Shown here: positions 24,436 to 33,279 of the stretch, piece by piece
Layout of the letters: each line of letters begins with the position of its first letter
Numbering within the stretch: position 1 is the first letter of the stretch
Source of the DNA: an uncultured bacterium
GTDB taxonomy: Bacteria > Bacillota > Clostridia > Oscillospirales > Ruminococcaceae
Direction: 5' to 3'
NCBI GenBank assembly: GCA_934875375.1
Contig: CAKXHL010000002.1
Location: forward strand, 11,449 to 75,448
DNA: 64,000 nt
Program-made: the position numbers and the translations under genes
The notes under the pieces: generated by a model
Told to the model about the DNA's origin: nothing
The model's input: only the letters and a program-made list of their open reading frames with translations
Databases searched by the model: none

Positions 24436-26547
24436 ATGAAAAGACCGCTGTGCTGGATCAGTCTGGGCTGCTTTGCCGCCGCAGCGGCCTTTTGCTCTTT
24501 TTATCCGGCAAAAGAATGGGTTTTCCCGGCCATCGCCCTGTTTGGATTGTCCGGCTTATTCTGCCTTCTTTCCACCCGTACCCGGCCGGCCGCGATTTTT
24601 TCCTTTTCCGCCGCTTTCATGTTGTTGTTTTGCCTTTTGTACGGGCGTCTTTTTGCCAAACCCGCTCTGGACCTGTCCGGTCGTACGCTCTCTTTGTCCG
24701 GCACGGTTCTGGAGACCGGACGCGCCTGTTTCCTGCTTGACGGCGAGACCGAAAGCGGTCAATCCCTGAACGTACAGGTCTGGTGCAGCAGCGATATGGT
24801 GCCAAACCGGTACCAGCAGTTTTCCGGCATAATCGCGTTGTCCGAAATCACCTCCACCGACCGGTTTGACAGCGAAAGCTATTATCGTTCCCGCGGCGTT
24901 TACCTGCAGGGCGATCTTCTGTCCGGCAGCTTTTACGACCCATCCCGCTTCTCTGTGACCACCTTGCCAGGTCGCCTTAGCGACCTTGTCTGCCAAAAAA
25001 TCCGCTTGCTGCTGCCGCAGGAGTACAGCGGACTGGTCTGCGCGGTGGTGCTTGGCAGCCGTACAGACCTGCCGGACGAGCAGTATGAGCTGTTTCAGCA
25101 GCTGGGCATTCAGCATCTTTTGGCGGTCAGCGGTATGCATCTGGCGCTTCTCACCGGAATGTTCTCTCTTCTTTTGAAGCGGCTTTTTCGCTCAGACCGC
25201 CTTCGAATTCTTTTTTCCATGGCTTTCGTGCTGTTTTACATGCTCTTGACCGGCATGAGCCCCAGCGTATCCCGCGCCGGCATCATGCTGCTTTTGTCCT
25301 TTCTGGCCCAGCTCGTTTCCCGGCGGGCCGATGCGGCTGTCAGCTTGGCTGCGGCAGTCCTGCTCATGCTTTTGTATAATCCCTTTCTCGCCAGGAATAC
25401 CGGCTTTTTGTTTTCGGTTTTCTCCACCATCGGCGTGCGGATCCTGGCGGGGCCTTTGAGTGAAAAAATTTTGTCTTTTCCCAAGAAACGGCCGCGCCAA
25501 AACCGGTTCCGCCGCCTCACCCAATCCTGCTGCGTCGCTTTGTGCGGCTATGCCTGCGCGGCGCCGCTAACGGTATGGTACGACTCTTGCCTAATCCCCA
25601 TGTCCATTCCTGCCAACCTGCTGCTCTCCCCTTTGTTTACACCGGTTTTGGCCGTGGCAGCCGGATTGGCGGTTTTTTGCGCCGTTCCGCTGCTGGGTCC
25701 GTTTTTCGCTGTTCTGGTACGGTTTTTGGCCGGATTGTTTTTACAATCTGCCGCTTTTCTGTCCCGCGTCGGCCCTCCGCCTGTTTTCTGCAGCGGCCCC
25801 GCGCCTTTTATCGCCGTTTTCTCGCTGGCCGCCGCAGTCGGATACGGTGCCCTTAAGGCGAACCGCAGGCAGCTCGCCGCCGCGTTGTGCATCGCTGTCG
25901 TGATTGGCGGTACCACCGTCAGCACCCAGGCGCTGGTGCAAAACCGGCAGATTCACTGTTACACCGCAGCCTTTGAAAAGAAGCTGCTGCAAATCTTTTC
26001 CTATGGAGGCCACGCTATTGTCATCGGCCACCTGTCAGGACAGGCCCAGATTGAACAAGCGGTGCTGGAACTGCAGCAGGAGAACGTCCACACAATCGAC
26101 GCCTTGATCCTGCTGCCGGCGGGCGGCAGCCCGCGGGTTTCCCTTGCCGCACTGACTACCCGGTTCGAGGTTGGCACCGTCGCCTGCCCATCGGAGGACA
26201 ATCTCTCTACCCAGGCGGCGGAGAGCCTGGCCGGTATCGCTGTCCACGATTTTTCCGACCTCGCCCTGAGCTTCTGGCAAAACGGCAGCATCCGCCTATA
26301 CCGCAAAGGAATGGTCAGCGTCTGCATCGGGGCAAAAAAGCTGTTAATTTTGCCAGCGGATTGTGCTATACTGTATGAGGAAGAGTCCCGTTGGGATTTA
26401 GCGGTCACCTCCTGGGACACAGCACCGCCGCTTCACGCAGATGCGGTGCTGTGCGCAAGACCATTCTGGGGAAAGGAAAACCAAAATCCCAATGCGTGGC
26501 TTTTGTCCTATGGCCGGGGCATCCGGTTCCGGCTGTCCGCCGGATGA
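24436..26547 (+). CDS. comEC: ComEC/Rec2 competence-type membrane protein, MBL motifs absent
   Basis: A 703-residue protein from the ATG at 24436 (AGGAGGT about 8 bases upstream). Two N-terminal membrane helices and an OB-like extracellular segment (about residues 60-150) precede the Competence domain. That domain contains VLGSRTDLPDEQYELFQQLGIQHLLAVSGMH and GMSPSVSRAGIML and about ten membrane helices. ComEC forms the DNA uptake channel. The last 190 residues occupy the place of the metallo-beta-lactamase domain but have no H-x-H-x-D-H or GHHGS motif, so the nuclease-like domain is degenerate. An intact stand-alone version is at 701-1693. The next gene, holA, commonly neighbours comEC. Confidence 0.9.
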   Translation: MKRPLCWISLGCFAAAAAFCSFYPAKEWVFPAIALFGLSGLFCLLSTRTRPAAIFSFSAAFMLLFCLLYGRLFAKPALDLSGRTLSLSGTVLETGRACFLLDGETESGQSLNVQVWCSSDMVPNRYQQFSGIIALSEITSTDRFDSESYYRSRGVYLQGDLLSGSFYDPSRFSVTTLPGRLSDLVCQKIRLLLPQEYSGLVCAVVLGSRTDLPDEQYELFQQLGIQHLLAVSGMHLALLTGMFSLLLKRLFRSDRLRILFSMAFVLFYMLLTGMSPSVSRAGIMLLLSFLAQLVSRRADAAVSLAAAVLLMLLYNPFLARNTGFLFSVFSTIGVRILAGPLSEKILSFPKKRPRQNRFRRLTQSCCVALCGYACAAPLTVWYDSCLIPMSIPANLLLSPLFTPVLAVAAGLAVFCAVPLLGPFFAVLVRFLAGLFLQSAAFLSRVGPPPVFCSGPAPFIAVFSLAAAVGYGALKANRRQLAAALCIAVVIGGTTVSTQALVQNRQIHCYTAAFEKKLLQIFSYGGHAIVIGHLSGQAQIEQAVLELQQENVHTIDALILLPAGGSPRVSLAALTTRFEVGTVACPSEDNLSTQAAESLAGIAVHDFSDLALSFWQNGSIRLYRKGMVSVCIGAKKLLILPADCAILYEEESRWDLAVTSWDTAPPLHADAVLCARPFWGKENQNPNAWLLSYGRGIRFRLSAG

Positions 26548-26663
26548 CGGGCTATGCCCCCGCGGCCCAAATCAGCCGCCAAAAAGGAGCGCCCCTCTTT
26601 TTTGCAAAGACAAATCGCGCCCGATATCAATAGAATCCTCACTCGGAAAGGAGGCACTTTGCC

Positions 26664-27719
26664 ATGCGTTTGGAAAAAGAACAGGACCTGCTGCGGCATT
26701 TAAAAGAAGATGCCTGCCTGCCGGTTTACCTTTTGTACGGCCAGCAAAGCTATCTTGTACGGCTGTACGCCAAAAAACTGCGGGAAAAAGCGGTCCCTCC
26801 TTCTTTGATGGATTTGAATTTCACCTATTTTGAGGCTTCCCGCACCAGCGTTGACGAGGTATCCGACGCATTGGAAAGCATTTCCTTTTCCGGCGGCACC
26901 CGCTGTGTGCAGCTGACCGATCTGGATGCGGACAAGCTTTCTGCCGCCGAATGGGCCAAATGGAAAGAGCGGCTGTCCGCCTTTCCCGAAGATACCGTGC
27001 TGATTCTCAGCCAGCAGAATATCCCGGTGGACCCCAAAAAATCCTCCCGATGGCGCGCAATCCTCAAATCGGTGGAAGAATCCGGCGCCTCGGTGGTGCT
27101 GGACGGGCGCTCCCGCCGGGAAACCGTGCGGTTTTTAACCGCCCTGTGCCAGAAAAACGGCTGCACCATCTCCCCTGCGGCGTGCGAGTCCCTCATAGAC
27201 CGATGCGGCGACGATATGCTGGTGCTGGGGCAGGAGGTCCAAAAGCTGTGCGCCTACCAGGGCGAGGGGGAAATTCCCGCTTCGGCGGTGGAAAAGCTCT
27301 GTATCCGCCAGCTGGACGCCAATGTGTTCGACTTAGCCCGCCGGATTCTTGCCAAAAACCTCTCCGGCGCGCTGGAAAATTTGCAGGAACTGTTTGACAT
27401 GGGCAGTGAACCGCTGGCTGTTTTGGGCGCGCTGAACACCTCCTTTATTGATTTGTACCGCTGCAAAACCGCGCGGGAACAAGGCCTTGCAGCCGCTGAC
27501 GTCACCGCCGCCTTTTCCTATAAAGGCAAGGAATTTCGGGTCCGCAACGCCATGCGGGATACCGACCGGTTTTCCCGGCGGCGGCTGGCCCGCTGCATTT
27601 TCCTCTTGGCCGAGACCGATTACCAGCTGAAAAGCAGCCGTACCGATTCCCAGATTCTGATGCAGGAGGCGGTAACCCGCCTGTTTTTGGCGCTGCACCA
27701 ACAGGAGGGCGGCCTATGA
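26664..27719 (+). CDS. holA: DNA polymerase III delta subunit
   Basis: A 351-residue clamp-loader subunit that opens the beta clamp. The N-terminal domain has YLLYGQQSYLVRLYAKKLRE, the degenerate P-loop region of HolA, followed by DVLILSQQN-type strands. The C-terminal collar domain (ANVFDLARRILAKNLSGALENLQELFDMGSEPLAVLGAL) is characteristic. The ATG has AAAGGAGG 9 bases upstream. Its stop overlaps the start of the toprim gene by 4 bases. The comEC-holA order is common in Firmicutes. Confidence 0.93.
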   Translation: MRLEKEQDLLRHLKEDACLPVYLLYGQQSYLVRLYAKKLREKAVPPSLMDLNFTYFEASRTSVDEVSDALESISFSGGTRCVQLTDLDADKLSAAEWAKWKERLSAFPEDTVLILSQQNIPVDPKKSSRWRAILKSVEESGASVVLDGRSRRETVRFLTALCQKNGCTISPAACESLIDRCGDDMLVLGQEVQKLCAYQGEGEIPASAVEKLCIRQLDANVFDLARRILAKNLSGALENLQELFDMGSEPLAVLGALNTSFIDLYRCKTAREQGLAAADVTAAFSYKGKEFRVRNAMRDTDRFSRRRLARCIFLLAETDYQLKSSRTDSQILMQEAVTRLFLALHQQEGGL

Positions 27720-28318
27720 TTCACCTGCGCCAAGCCGTCGTCGTCGAAGGCAAATACGATAAAATACGCCTGTCCGCTTTGGTGGACGGCCCGATTCTGG
27801 TGACCAACGGGTTCCGCATTTTCAAAAACCGGGAACAGCTGGCGCTTTTGCGCCGTCTGGCCCGGCAGGATGGGATCCTGATTCTCACCGATTCCGACGC
27901 GGCAGGTTTTAAAATCCGCAACTATATCAAATCGGCCGTTCCAAACGGCAGGATTTATCATGCTTATATTCCGGAAATTTTGGGGAAAGAGGCCCGTAAA
28001 GACCACCCGTCCAAAGAAGGGACGCTGGGAGTGGAGGGAATGGACCTGCAGATCCTTGCCGCCGCGCTGCAAAAAAGCGGCGTGCTGTTCGCCGAGGGGC
28101 CGAAAAAGGACCCGGTCACCCGGATGGATTTTTACGAAAACAGCCTTTCCGGCAGGCCGGATAGCAGCCAAAAGCGGCTGTCCCTTCTGCGGGAGCTGAA
28201 CCTGCCGCACTATTTGTCGGCTGCCGCGCTGCTGGAAGCGGTCAACGCCCTGATGAGCCGGGAGGACTTTCTTCGGCTGCTGGATCGGCTGGACGCCGCC
28301 GGGCCCCAGGAAAAATAA
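27716..28318 (+). CDS. rnmV: Toprim/DUF4093 ribonuclease M5-type protein
   Basis: A 200-residue protein. The toprim fold is clear: the Glu of AVVVEGKYDKIRL and the Asp pair of LTDSDAAGFKIRNYI are the metal-binding residues. A DUF4093-like C-terminal helical part follows (LSLLRELNLPHYLSAAALLEAV). Ribonuclease M5 trims 5S rRNA precursors; the sequence fits that family, though the clostridial DUF4093 group is only inferred to share the activity. ATGA overlap with holA indicates translational coupling. Confidence 0.85.
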   Translation: MIHLRQAVVVEGKYDKIRLSALVDGPILVTNGFRIFKNREQLALLRRLARQDGILILTDSDAAGFKIRNYIKSAVPNGRIYHAYIPEILGKEARKDHPSKEGTLGVEGMDLQILAAALQKSGVLFAEGPKKDPVTRMDFYENSLSGRPDSSQKRLSLLRELNLPHYLSAAALLEAVNALMSREDFLRLLDRLDAAGPQEK

Positions 28319-28337
28319 CCGCGAGGGGGAGGATGTT

Positions 28338-29672
28338 ATGCCGCTTGCTTCTTTCACTTTTTTGTATCTGTTCCTGCCTGTTTCGCTGGCAGTATATTAC
28401 CTGTTCCCCCAACGGATGCGCTACGGAGTCCTGTTGGGGATTTCCCTTGTTTTTTTCCTGCTGGGCGATCCTGTCTCCCTTTTATTTTTATCCGTTTCCG
28501 CCACAGTGGACTATGGGCTCGGGCTTTTGATGGAACACTTTGATGAGCAAAATCCGCGCCGGCGGGCCATTATGGTGGTGATGGTCGCCAAAAACCTGCT
28601 TTTCTTTTTCGGCGTCTCCTGTTTTTGCCAGCTGCACGGCCTGCAAACACCGTTGGGTCTTGCTGTATGCACCCTGCTGGGAACCGGTTATGCGGTGGAT
28701 ATCTATAACGGCGAGGCGCTTTATGAGCATAATTGGGGGAAATTCCTGCTGGCCCATATCCTGTTTATGAAGCTCCCCGCCGGGCCGCTGGTCCGCTACC
28801 GCTCGCTGTGCGAGCAGTTTTCGCCCAAAAAGGCGGATCTTGCGCAGATGAGCGAATCGATCTGCCTGCTGATTCAAGGGGCAGCCAAACAGGTCATTCT
28901 AGGCGTGCCAATCCAACAGCTGTATACCGCCCTTTCGGGCTTTTCCCGGTCGGAACATTCGGTTTTTTCTCTGTGGCTGATGCCTTTGTGCGCCGCCATG
29001 AGCCTGTATTTCACCCTGTCCGGCTACTGCGACATGGCCCGCGGCCTGGGCGGGATGTTCGGCGTGGCGCTTCCACGGAATTTTTATTACCCGTATCAGT
29101 CCCGGTCCGTGACCGATTTTGTGGGCCGTTTTAACATCTCGGTCACCGCCTATCTGAAAACTTATATCTATCACCCCCTGGGCGAAGACTCCGGCGGCTT
29201 TGCCTCCGCCGCCCTCAATATTGGATTGGTCACGCTGCTGTGGGGTCTCTGGTTCGGTTTTCGCATCAACTATCTTTTGTGGGGGCTTTATTTTGTCCTG
29301 CTGATTCTGCTGGAGCGTTCAGTTTGGGGCAGGATTCTCGTCAAGCTGCCGGTGTTTCTGCTGCGGGTCTATACCTTTTCGCTGGTTCTTTTCTCTTTCG
29401 TGATCTTTAACGGCCGCAGCGTCGGGCAAAGCCTGTTTTTCTTTCTGGGAATGCTTGGCTTGGGCGGCCTTGCGCCCGCTACTTCCCCGGTGCTGTATCT
29501 GGCCAGCCAATACGCCCCTTATCTCATTCTGGCCGTTTTGTTCAGCACCAGCCTGCCCCATTCGCTCAAGGGCGCCCTGCGGCGAAAATCCCCGGCGGCG
29601 GCCGCCCTGGCCGGAGCCGTTTGCTACGGTGCCCTGCTGATTTTAACCACCGGCTTTCTTCTGCATCCATAA
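28338..29672 (+). CDS. MBOAT-like membrane protein lacking the active-site histidine
   Basis: A 444-residue polytopic membrane protein with the AlgI/DltB-like order: LYLFLPVSLAVYYLFP start, AVDIYNGEALYEHNWGKFLLAH, LPAGPLVRYRSL, SLYFTLSGYCDMARGLGGMFG, YHPLG and LLWGLYF. Normal members have W-R-R-W-H-I and a catalytic His in G-x-W-H-G-A. Here these positions read DFVGRFNIS and WGLWFGF, so the two expected histidines are gone. It therefore looks like a non-catalytic MBOAT relative. The next gene, its usual partner type, is also missing its motif. It follows rnmV by 19 bases and has GGGGGAGG upstream. Confidence 0.8.
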   Translation: MPLASFTFLYLFLPVSLAVYYLFPQRMRYGVLLGISLVFFLLGDPVSLLFLSVSATVDYGLGLLMEHFDEQNPRRRAIMVVMVAKNLLFFFGVSCFCQLHGLQTPLGLAVCTLLGTGYAVDIYNGEALYEHNWGKFLLAHILFMKLPAGPLVRYRSLCEQFSPKKADLAQMSESICLLIQGAAKQVILGVPIQQLYTALSGFSRSEHSVFSLWLMPLCAAMSLYFTLSGYCDMARGLGGMFGVALPRNFYYPYQSRSVTDFVGRFNISVTAYLKTYIYHPLGEDSGGFASAALNIGLVTLLWGLWFGFRINYLLWGLYFVLLILLERSVWGRILVKLPVFLLRVYTFSLVLFSFVIFNGRSVGQSLFFFLGMLGLGGLAPATSPVLYLASQYAPYLILAVLFSTSLPHSLKGALRRKSPAAAALAGAVCYGALLILTTGFLLHP

Positions 29673-29696
29673 GCCGTGTCGGGAAAGGAGGATGTC

Positions 29697-30803
29697 ATGC
29701 GTTCTCAAAACCTGGTTTCTTTTTTTCTGCTTCTGCTGTTTTTTGGGCGGGGGGTGGTGTTGGCCCGGGCCGGGGGTTGGCAGACGCTTACTCTGCCATC
29801 CGCCGCGTCGATCTGGGACGGTACTGCTGCCCAGTGGACAGAAAACATCCTTGCCGAATCTTTTGCGGGAAAGGACTTCCTTTGCAGCGCCGCGGCGGCG
29901 CTGCAAACCGCCCTGGGCCGCAATCAGCAAAACGGCTGCTTTTACGGAGAAGACGGGATTTTGCAGAACCTGCCGGACGCGGACGAAGCCATTACTGCCA
30001 ATAACCTGCAGGCGCTGCAGGCATATTCCGCCCAAACCTCCTCGCCCTGCTATTTTCTGCTGTCGCCTACCGCCGCGGCGATTGCGCAGCAAAAAATCCC
30101 CAGCTTGGCGCTGGAATCCCTGTTCAATCAAAAGCTGTATATCCAGCGCTGTTACAGCTCCCTCTCCTCCTTCCGCACTATCGACGCATATAACGGGCTG
30201 TTTTCCCATCAGTCAGAATACCTTTTTTACCGCACAGATTCCCGCCTCACCGCATTGGGCTGCTATTATCTGTACGTCAGCGCCGGGGAAAAGCTGGGCT
30301 ATACCGCCCGTTCCATGGACTATTTCTCCATCTCCTACCCGATGCATGACTATCGGGGTAATTTGACGCAGCAGGTGCCTTATGCCCAGGTGGAGCCCGA
30401 CGTGATCTCCCTGTTCCATTACCAAAAGCACAATCGGGACATCCGCCTGGTGCAGGATCCATTGGGCAATGCCTCCGCGGCGCCGCTGTATGATACCAGC
30501 CTGTTAAAGAGCAGCGACCCTTTGCAGGTCTATCTGGGGCCGAACCGCGGCGTAACCGATCTTCTGGTTAGCGAAACTCCCTATGACGGGTGTTTGCTGG
30601 TTTTGACCGACGGCAGCTGCAACGCCCTTTTCCCGCTGATTGCCATTCATTATCAGCAGATCCGGGTCGTCGATCTGCGATCGGTTACCGCCGACCAGCT
30701 TGCTCAAATCAACCCGGATTCCTTTGACCAGGTGTTGTTTGCCTTTTCGGTGGAAACGTTCGGCTATGACAGCCTGGTGGGAGATGTGCTGGGAGAGGGC
30801 TAA
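29697..30803 (+). CDS. DHHW/AlgX-like exported protein with altered catalytic motif
   Basis: A 368-residue protein from the ATG at 29697 (AAAGGAGG). The N-terminal hydrophobic segment looks like a signal anchor. It resembles the DHHW partner of MBOAT acyltransferases: a WTENILAESFAGKDFL segment, then FYRTDSRLTALGCYYLY where family members have YRTDHHW-T-x-x-G-x-Y, and LLVLTDGSCNALFPLI where they have a K-D-S-Y/F-x-N nucleophile block. Asp is kept, but HHW reads SRL and the serine position reads Gly. Catalysis as an acyl hydrolase or transferase is unlikely. Paired with the equally altered MBOAT gene. Confidence 0.72.
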   Translation: MRSQNLVSFFLLLLFFGRGVVLARAGGWQTLTLPSAASIWDGTAAQWTENILAESFAGKDFLCSAAAALQTALGRNQQNGCFYGEDGILQNLPDADEAITANNLQALQAYSAQTSSPCYFLLSPTAAAIAQQKIPSLALESLFNQKLYIQRCYSSLSSFRTIDAYNGLFSHQSEYLFYRTDSRLTALGCYYLYVSAGEKLGYTARSMDYFSISYPMHDYRGNLTQQVPYAQVEPDVISLFHYQKHNRDIRLVQDPLGNASAAPLYDTSLLKSSDPLQVYLGPNRGVTDLLVSETPYDGCLLVLTDGSCNALFPLIAIHYQQIRVVDLRSVTADQLAQINPDSFDQVLFAFSVETFGYDSLVGDVLGEG

Positions 30804-30934
30804 CATTTTGGGGGATTTCCTTTCCAAATCAGCATTTTTGGGGGAATGGGCCGCGGTTTTTACCTTTCTTTTACCGCAGCGTGCCCTGTTTTTTTACCTC
30901 TTTGCCGTAAACTGACGGCAAAGGAGGCGAAGAG

Positions 30935-31183
30935 ATGTCGATTTTTGCAAAACGTATGATTACCCTGTCCGTTGTTCTCACCGGGCTGCTTCTGGCGGTG
31001 CTGCCGGTCTTTTCCCCCAATCCAACCGACCGTATGATTCACGCCTTTGCCGTATCCGGCGGCTTTGTGGCGTTCGGCGCGCTTGTCTGGAGCTGGGCGG
31101 TTCTGCGCTGTCCTCATTGCGGCGCAAGCTTGCCCTTGCGCGGCTGGTCGGATGTCCACTGTCCCCACTGCGGCAAAAAATGA
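30935..31183 (+). CDS. Small membrane protein with C-terminal zinc ribbon
   Basis: An 82-residue protein with two hydrophobic helices (about 8-27 and 38-58) followed by CPHCGASLPLRGW and CPHCGKK. The two CPxCG knuckles form a zinc ribbon of about 25 residues, predicted in the cytoplasm. The ATG has AAGGAGG. The gene is short but codon use and the knuckles support it. Function unknown; such proteins occur singly in clostridial genomes. Confidence 0.78.
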   Translation: MSIFAKRMITLSVVLTGLLLAVLPVFSPNPTDRMIHAFAVSGGFVAFGALVWSWAVLRCPHCGASLPLRGWSDVHCPHCGKK

Positions 31184-31230
31184 GAAGAGAAATCCAAAGG
31201 AGCCTGAAGCGCATGTACGCCCGGTGATGT

Positions 31231-31259
31231 TTGACTTTTTCAGTTTTTTTTGCTATCGA
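31231..31259 (+). promoter_or_regulatory. Candidate promoter of the deaminase pseudogene
   Basis: TTGACT (31231-31236), 17 bases, TATCGA (31254-31259) with an extended TGC before the -10, in an AT-rich spacer. Confidence 0.45.
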
Positions 31260-31311
31260 TGTTCCTATCGAAAGGCAAATGCTGTCCGAACATAGAAGGA
31301 GGTCGCCCAAA

Positions 31312-31702
31312 ATGGAAACATTTGGTCAAAATTGTATGATGCCGCTCAAAAAGCGTCCAATCCCCGTGTGGTATCTGATATGATCCAAGCGGGAGAGTTT
31401 GCCGCCGCGGTAGAGTCTGACTCCGGGAAAATATATGTGGGGGTCTGCGTAGATTCAGCATGCACGTTAGGCATATGCGCAGAACGAAATGCTATTTTTC
31501 ATATGATTACAAATGGGGAACATCAAATCCGGCGCGTGATTGCCGTGTCGCGGACGGAAAAGCGGTTCCGCCCTGCGGCGCCTGCAGGGAATTGATGGCC
31601 CAGCTCATGCCTGAACATTATCAAGACATTGAAATCATGCTCGATTATGAGAAAAATCGCGTTGTCACGCTTGGGGAATTGACCCCGGAATGGTGGATAT
31701 AG
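31312..31702 (+). pseudogene. Frameshifted cytidine deaminase-like gene
   Basis: The ATG at 31312, with AAGGAGG upstream, opens a frame that stops after 23 codons. The family sequence continues in other frames: NIWSKLYDAAQKA, then VGVCVDSACTLGICAERNAIF (zinc motif C-A-E) in one frame up to about 31550, and DGKAVPPCGACRELMAQL (zinc motif P-C-x-x-C) to ELTPEWWI in another. Two breaks are needed: one at the A-run 31315-31318 (one A short) and one near 31549-31552. Together the pieces span a full-length gene of about 130 codons. It is either a decayed gene or two sequencing errors. Base composition is more AT-rich than its neighbours. Confidence 0.85.
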
Positions 31703-31743
31703 GCCACCGCGACTGCGTTGGGGGCTCTTCCAAACAAAAAGGC

Positions 31744-31810
31744 CCCTTTTCTCTGCGCAGGCTTTCATGCCCTGCAAAGCTTTTGCCGAAAGGCTGCGCA
31801 GAGAAAAGGG
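31744..31810. repeat. Long imperfect hairpin with perfect 17-bp arms
   Basis: CCCTTTTCTCTGCGCAG at 31744-31760 and its exact complement at 31794-31810 enclose 33 bases that contain a smaller GCTTT/AAAGC hairpin. It lies between the pseudogene stop and a normal terminator, without its own T-tract. It could be a REP-like interspersed repeat or a processed RNA structure. Confidence 0.5.
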
Positions 31811-31839
31811 ACTGTCCCCAAAAATCCGGGACGCCAATT

Positions 31840-31883
31840 AAAAAATCCTCCCCATGGGCTTGCCCACGGCGGAGGATTTTTTT
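31840..31883. terminator. Bidirectional intrinsic terminator
   Basis: A 12-bp stem (31840-31851 with 31871-31882) and an inner GGGC/GCCC hairpin, with A6 and T7 flanks. It serves the leftward DUF711 operon, whose last gene stops at 31910, and the rightward pseudogene. Confidence 0.9.
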
Positions 31884-31909
31884 GCAGCAATCGTCTGTTC
31901 TGATCTTTT

Positions 31910-33265
31910 TTAGTTTTTTAAACTCTGCAGCGGCGCCGGAATCCGACCGCCGCGGCGGATAAATTTTGCGGGACTCACCTGGTTGACCGGCATGACCGGG
32001 CCGCTGCCCAGCAGGCCGCCGAATTCCAGTTCCTCTCCCTCTTTTTTGCCGATGGCCGGAATAATGCGCACTGCCGTAGTTTTGGAGTTGACCATACCAA
32101 TGGCCGCTTCGTCGGCAATGATCGCAGCAATCACCTCCGCCGGAGTATCGCCAGGGCAAACAATCATGTCCAGTCCCACCGAGCAGACAGCGGTCATGGC
32201 TTCCAGCTTTTCCAGCTTCAAACAGCCGGTCCGGGCGGCGTTGATCATACCCGCGTCCTCCGAAACCGGGATAAACGCGCCGGAGAGCCCTCCCACATGG
32301 GACGAGGCCATCACGCCGCCTTTTTTCACCGCGTCGTTTAACAAAGCCAGCGCGGCGGTAGTGCCGTAGCAGCCACACTGCGCCAGTCCCATCTCCTCCA
32401 GAATGTGCGCCACCGAGTCGCCCACTGCCGGCGTCGGCGCCAAAGACAGATCCACAATACCAAAGGGTACGCCCAGCCGCCGGGACGCTTCCGACCCCAC
32501 CAGCTGACCCATCCGGGTAATTTTAAACGCCGTTTTCTTGATGATATCCGCAATATCGGTCAAATCCCCGTCTGGGCACTTGGTCAGCGCCGCCCGTACC
32601 ACCCCGGGGCCGGATACGCCTACATTGATGACACATTCCGGTTCACCGGGTCCGTGGAATGCCCCAGCCATAAAGGGGTTATCCTCCGGCGCATTGCAGA
32701 ATACCACCAGCTTGGCCGCTCCAATGCAGTCCCAGTCAGCGGTCAGCCGCGCCGCCTCGCAGACCACTTTGCCCATTACCCCGACCGCGTCCATGTTGAT
32801 CCCGGTCTTGGTGGAGCCGATGTTCACCGACGAGCAGACAAATTCCGTCTGTGCCAGCGCCCGCGGAATGGATTCGATCAGTTCTTTATCCCCTGCGGCA
32901 AATCCTTTGTGTACCAAAGCCGAATAGCCGCCGATAAAGTTGACCCCCACTTCCTTTGCCGCCCGGTCCAAAGTCAGGGCGTATTTTACCGGATCTCCCC
33001 CGGAGGCCGCCACCAGCATGGCGATAGGCGTTACCGAAATGCGCTTGTTGATGATCGGGATTCCGTATTCCGCCTCAATCTGCTCTCCCACCTGCACCAG
33101 GTTTTTGGCGTAGGTGGTGATTTTGTCGTACACTTTCTGACAGGAGCGGTCGATGTCCGGGTCACAGCAGGACAGAAGCGAAATCCCCATCGTAATGGTC
33201 CGGATATCCAGATGCTCCTCTTCGATCATCTGGACCGTTTCCATAATATCCTTCATGTTAATCAT
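31910..33265 (-). CDS. DUF711 (PFL/UPF0210) family protein
   Basis: A 451-residue cytoplasmic protein. The sequence (MINMKDIMETVQMIEEEHLDIRTITMGISLLSC ..., NVEF-like RISVTPIAMLVAASGGDP, FVCSSVNIGSTKTGINMDAVG, CVINVGVSGPGVVRAAL) is the conserved UPF0210 family, distantly like pyruvate formate-lyase folds but without the glycyl radical motif. Function unknown. An ATG at 33271 is also in frame; 33265 has better spacing from GGAGG. It follows the ACT gene by 14 bases; the pair is conserved across Firmicutes, so the ACT protein probably senses a ligand for it. A strong terminator follows. Confidence 0.92.
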   Translation of the reverse strand: MINMKDIMETVQMIEEEHLDIRTITMGISLLSCCDPDIDRSCQKVYDKITTYAKNLVQVGEQIEAEYGIPIINKRISVTPIAMLVAASGGDPVKYALTLDRAAKEVGVNFIGGYSALVHKGFAAGDKELIESIPRALAQTEFVCSSVNIGSTKTGINMDAVGVMGKVVCEAARLTADWDCIGAAKLVVFCNAPEDNPFMAGAFHGPGEPECVINVGVSGPGVVRAALTKCPDGDLTDIADIIKKTAFKITRMGQLVGSEASRRLGVPFGIVDLSLAPTPAVGDSVAHILEEMGLAQCGCYGTTAALALLNDAVKKGGVMASSHVGGLSGAFIPVSEDAGMINAARTGCLKLEKLEAMTAVCSVGLDMIVCPGDTPAEVIAAIIADEAAIGMVNSKTTAVRIIPAIGKKEGEELEFGGLLGSGPVMPVNQVSPAKFIRRGGRIPAPLQSLKN

Positions 33266-33279
33266 GGCCATGCCCTCCC

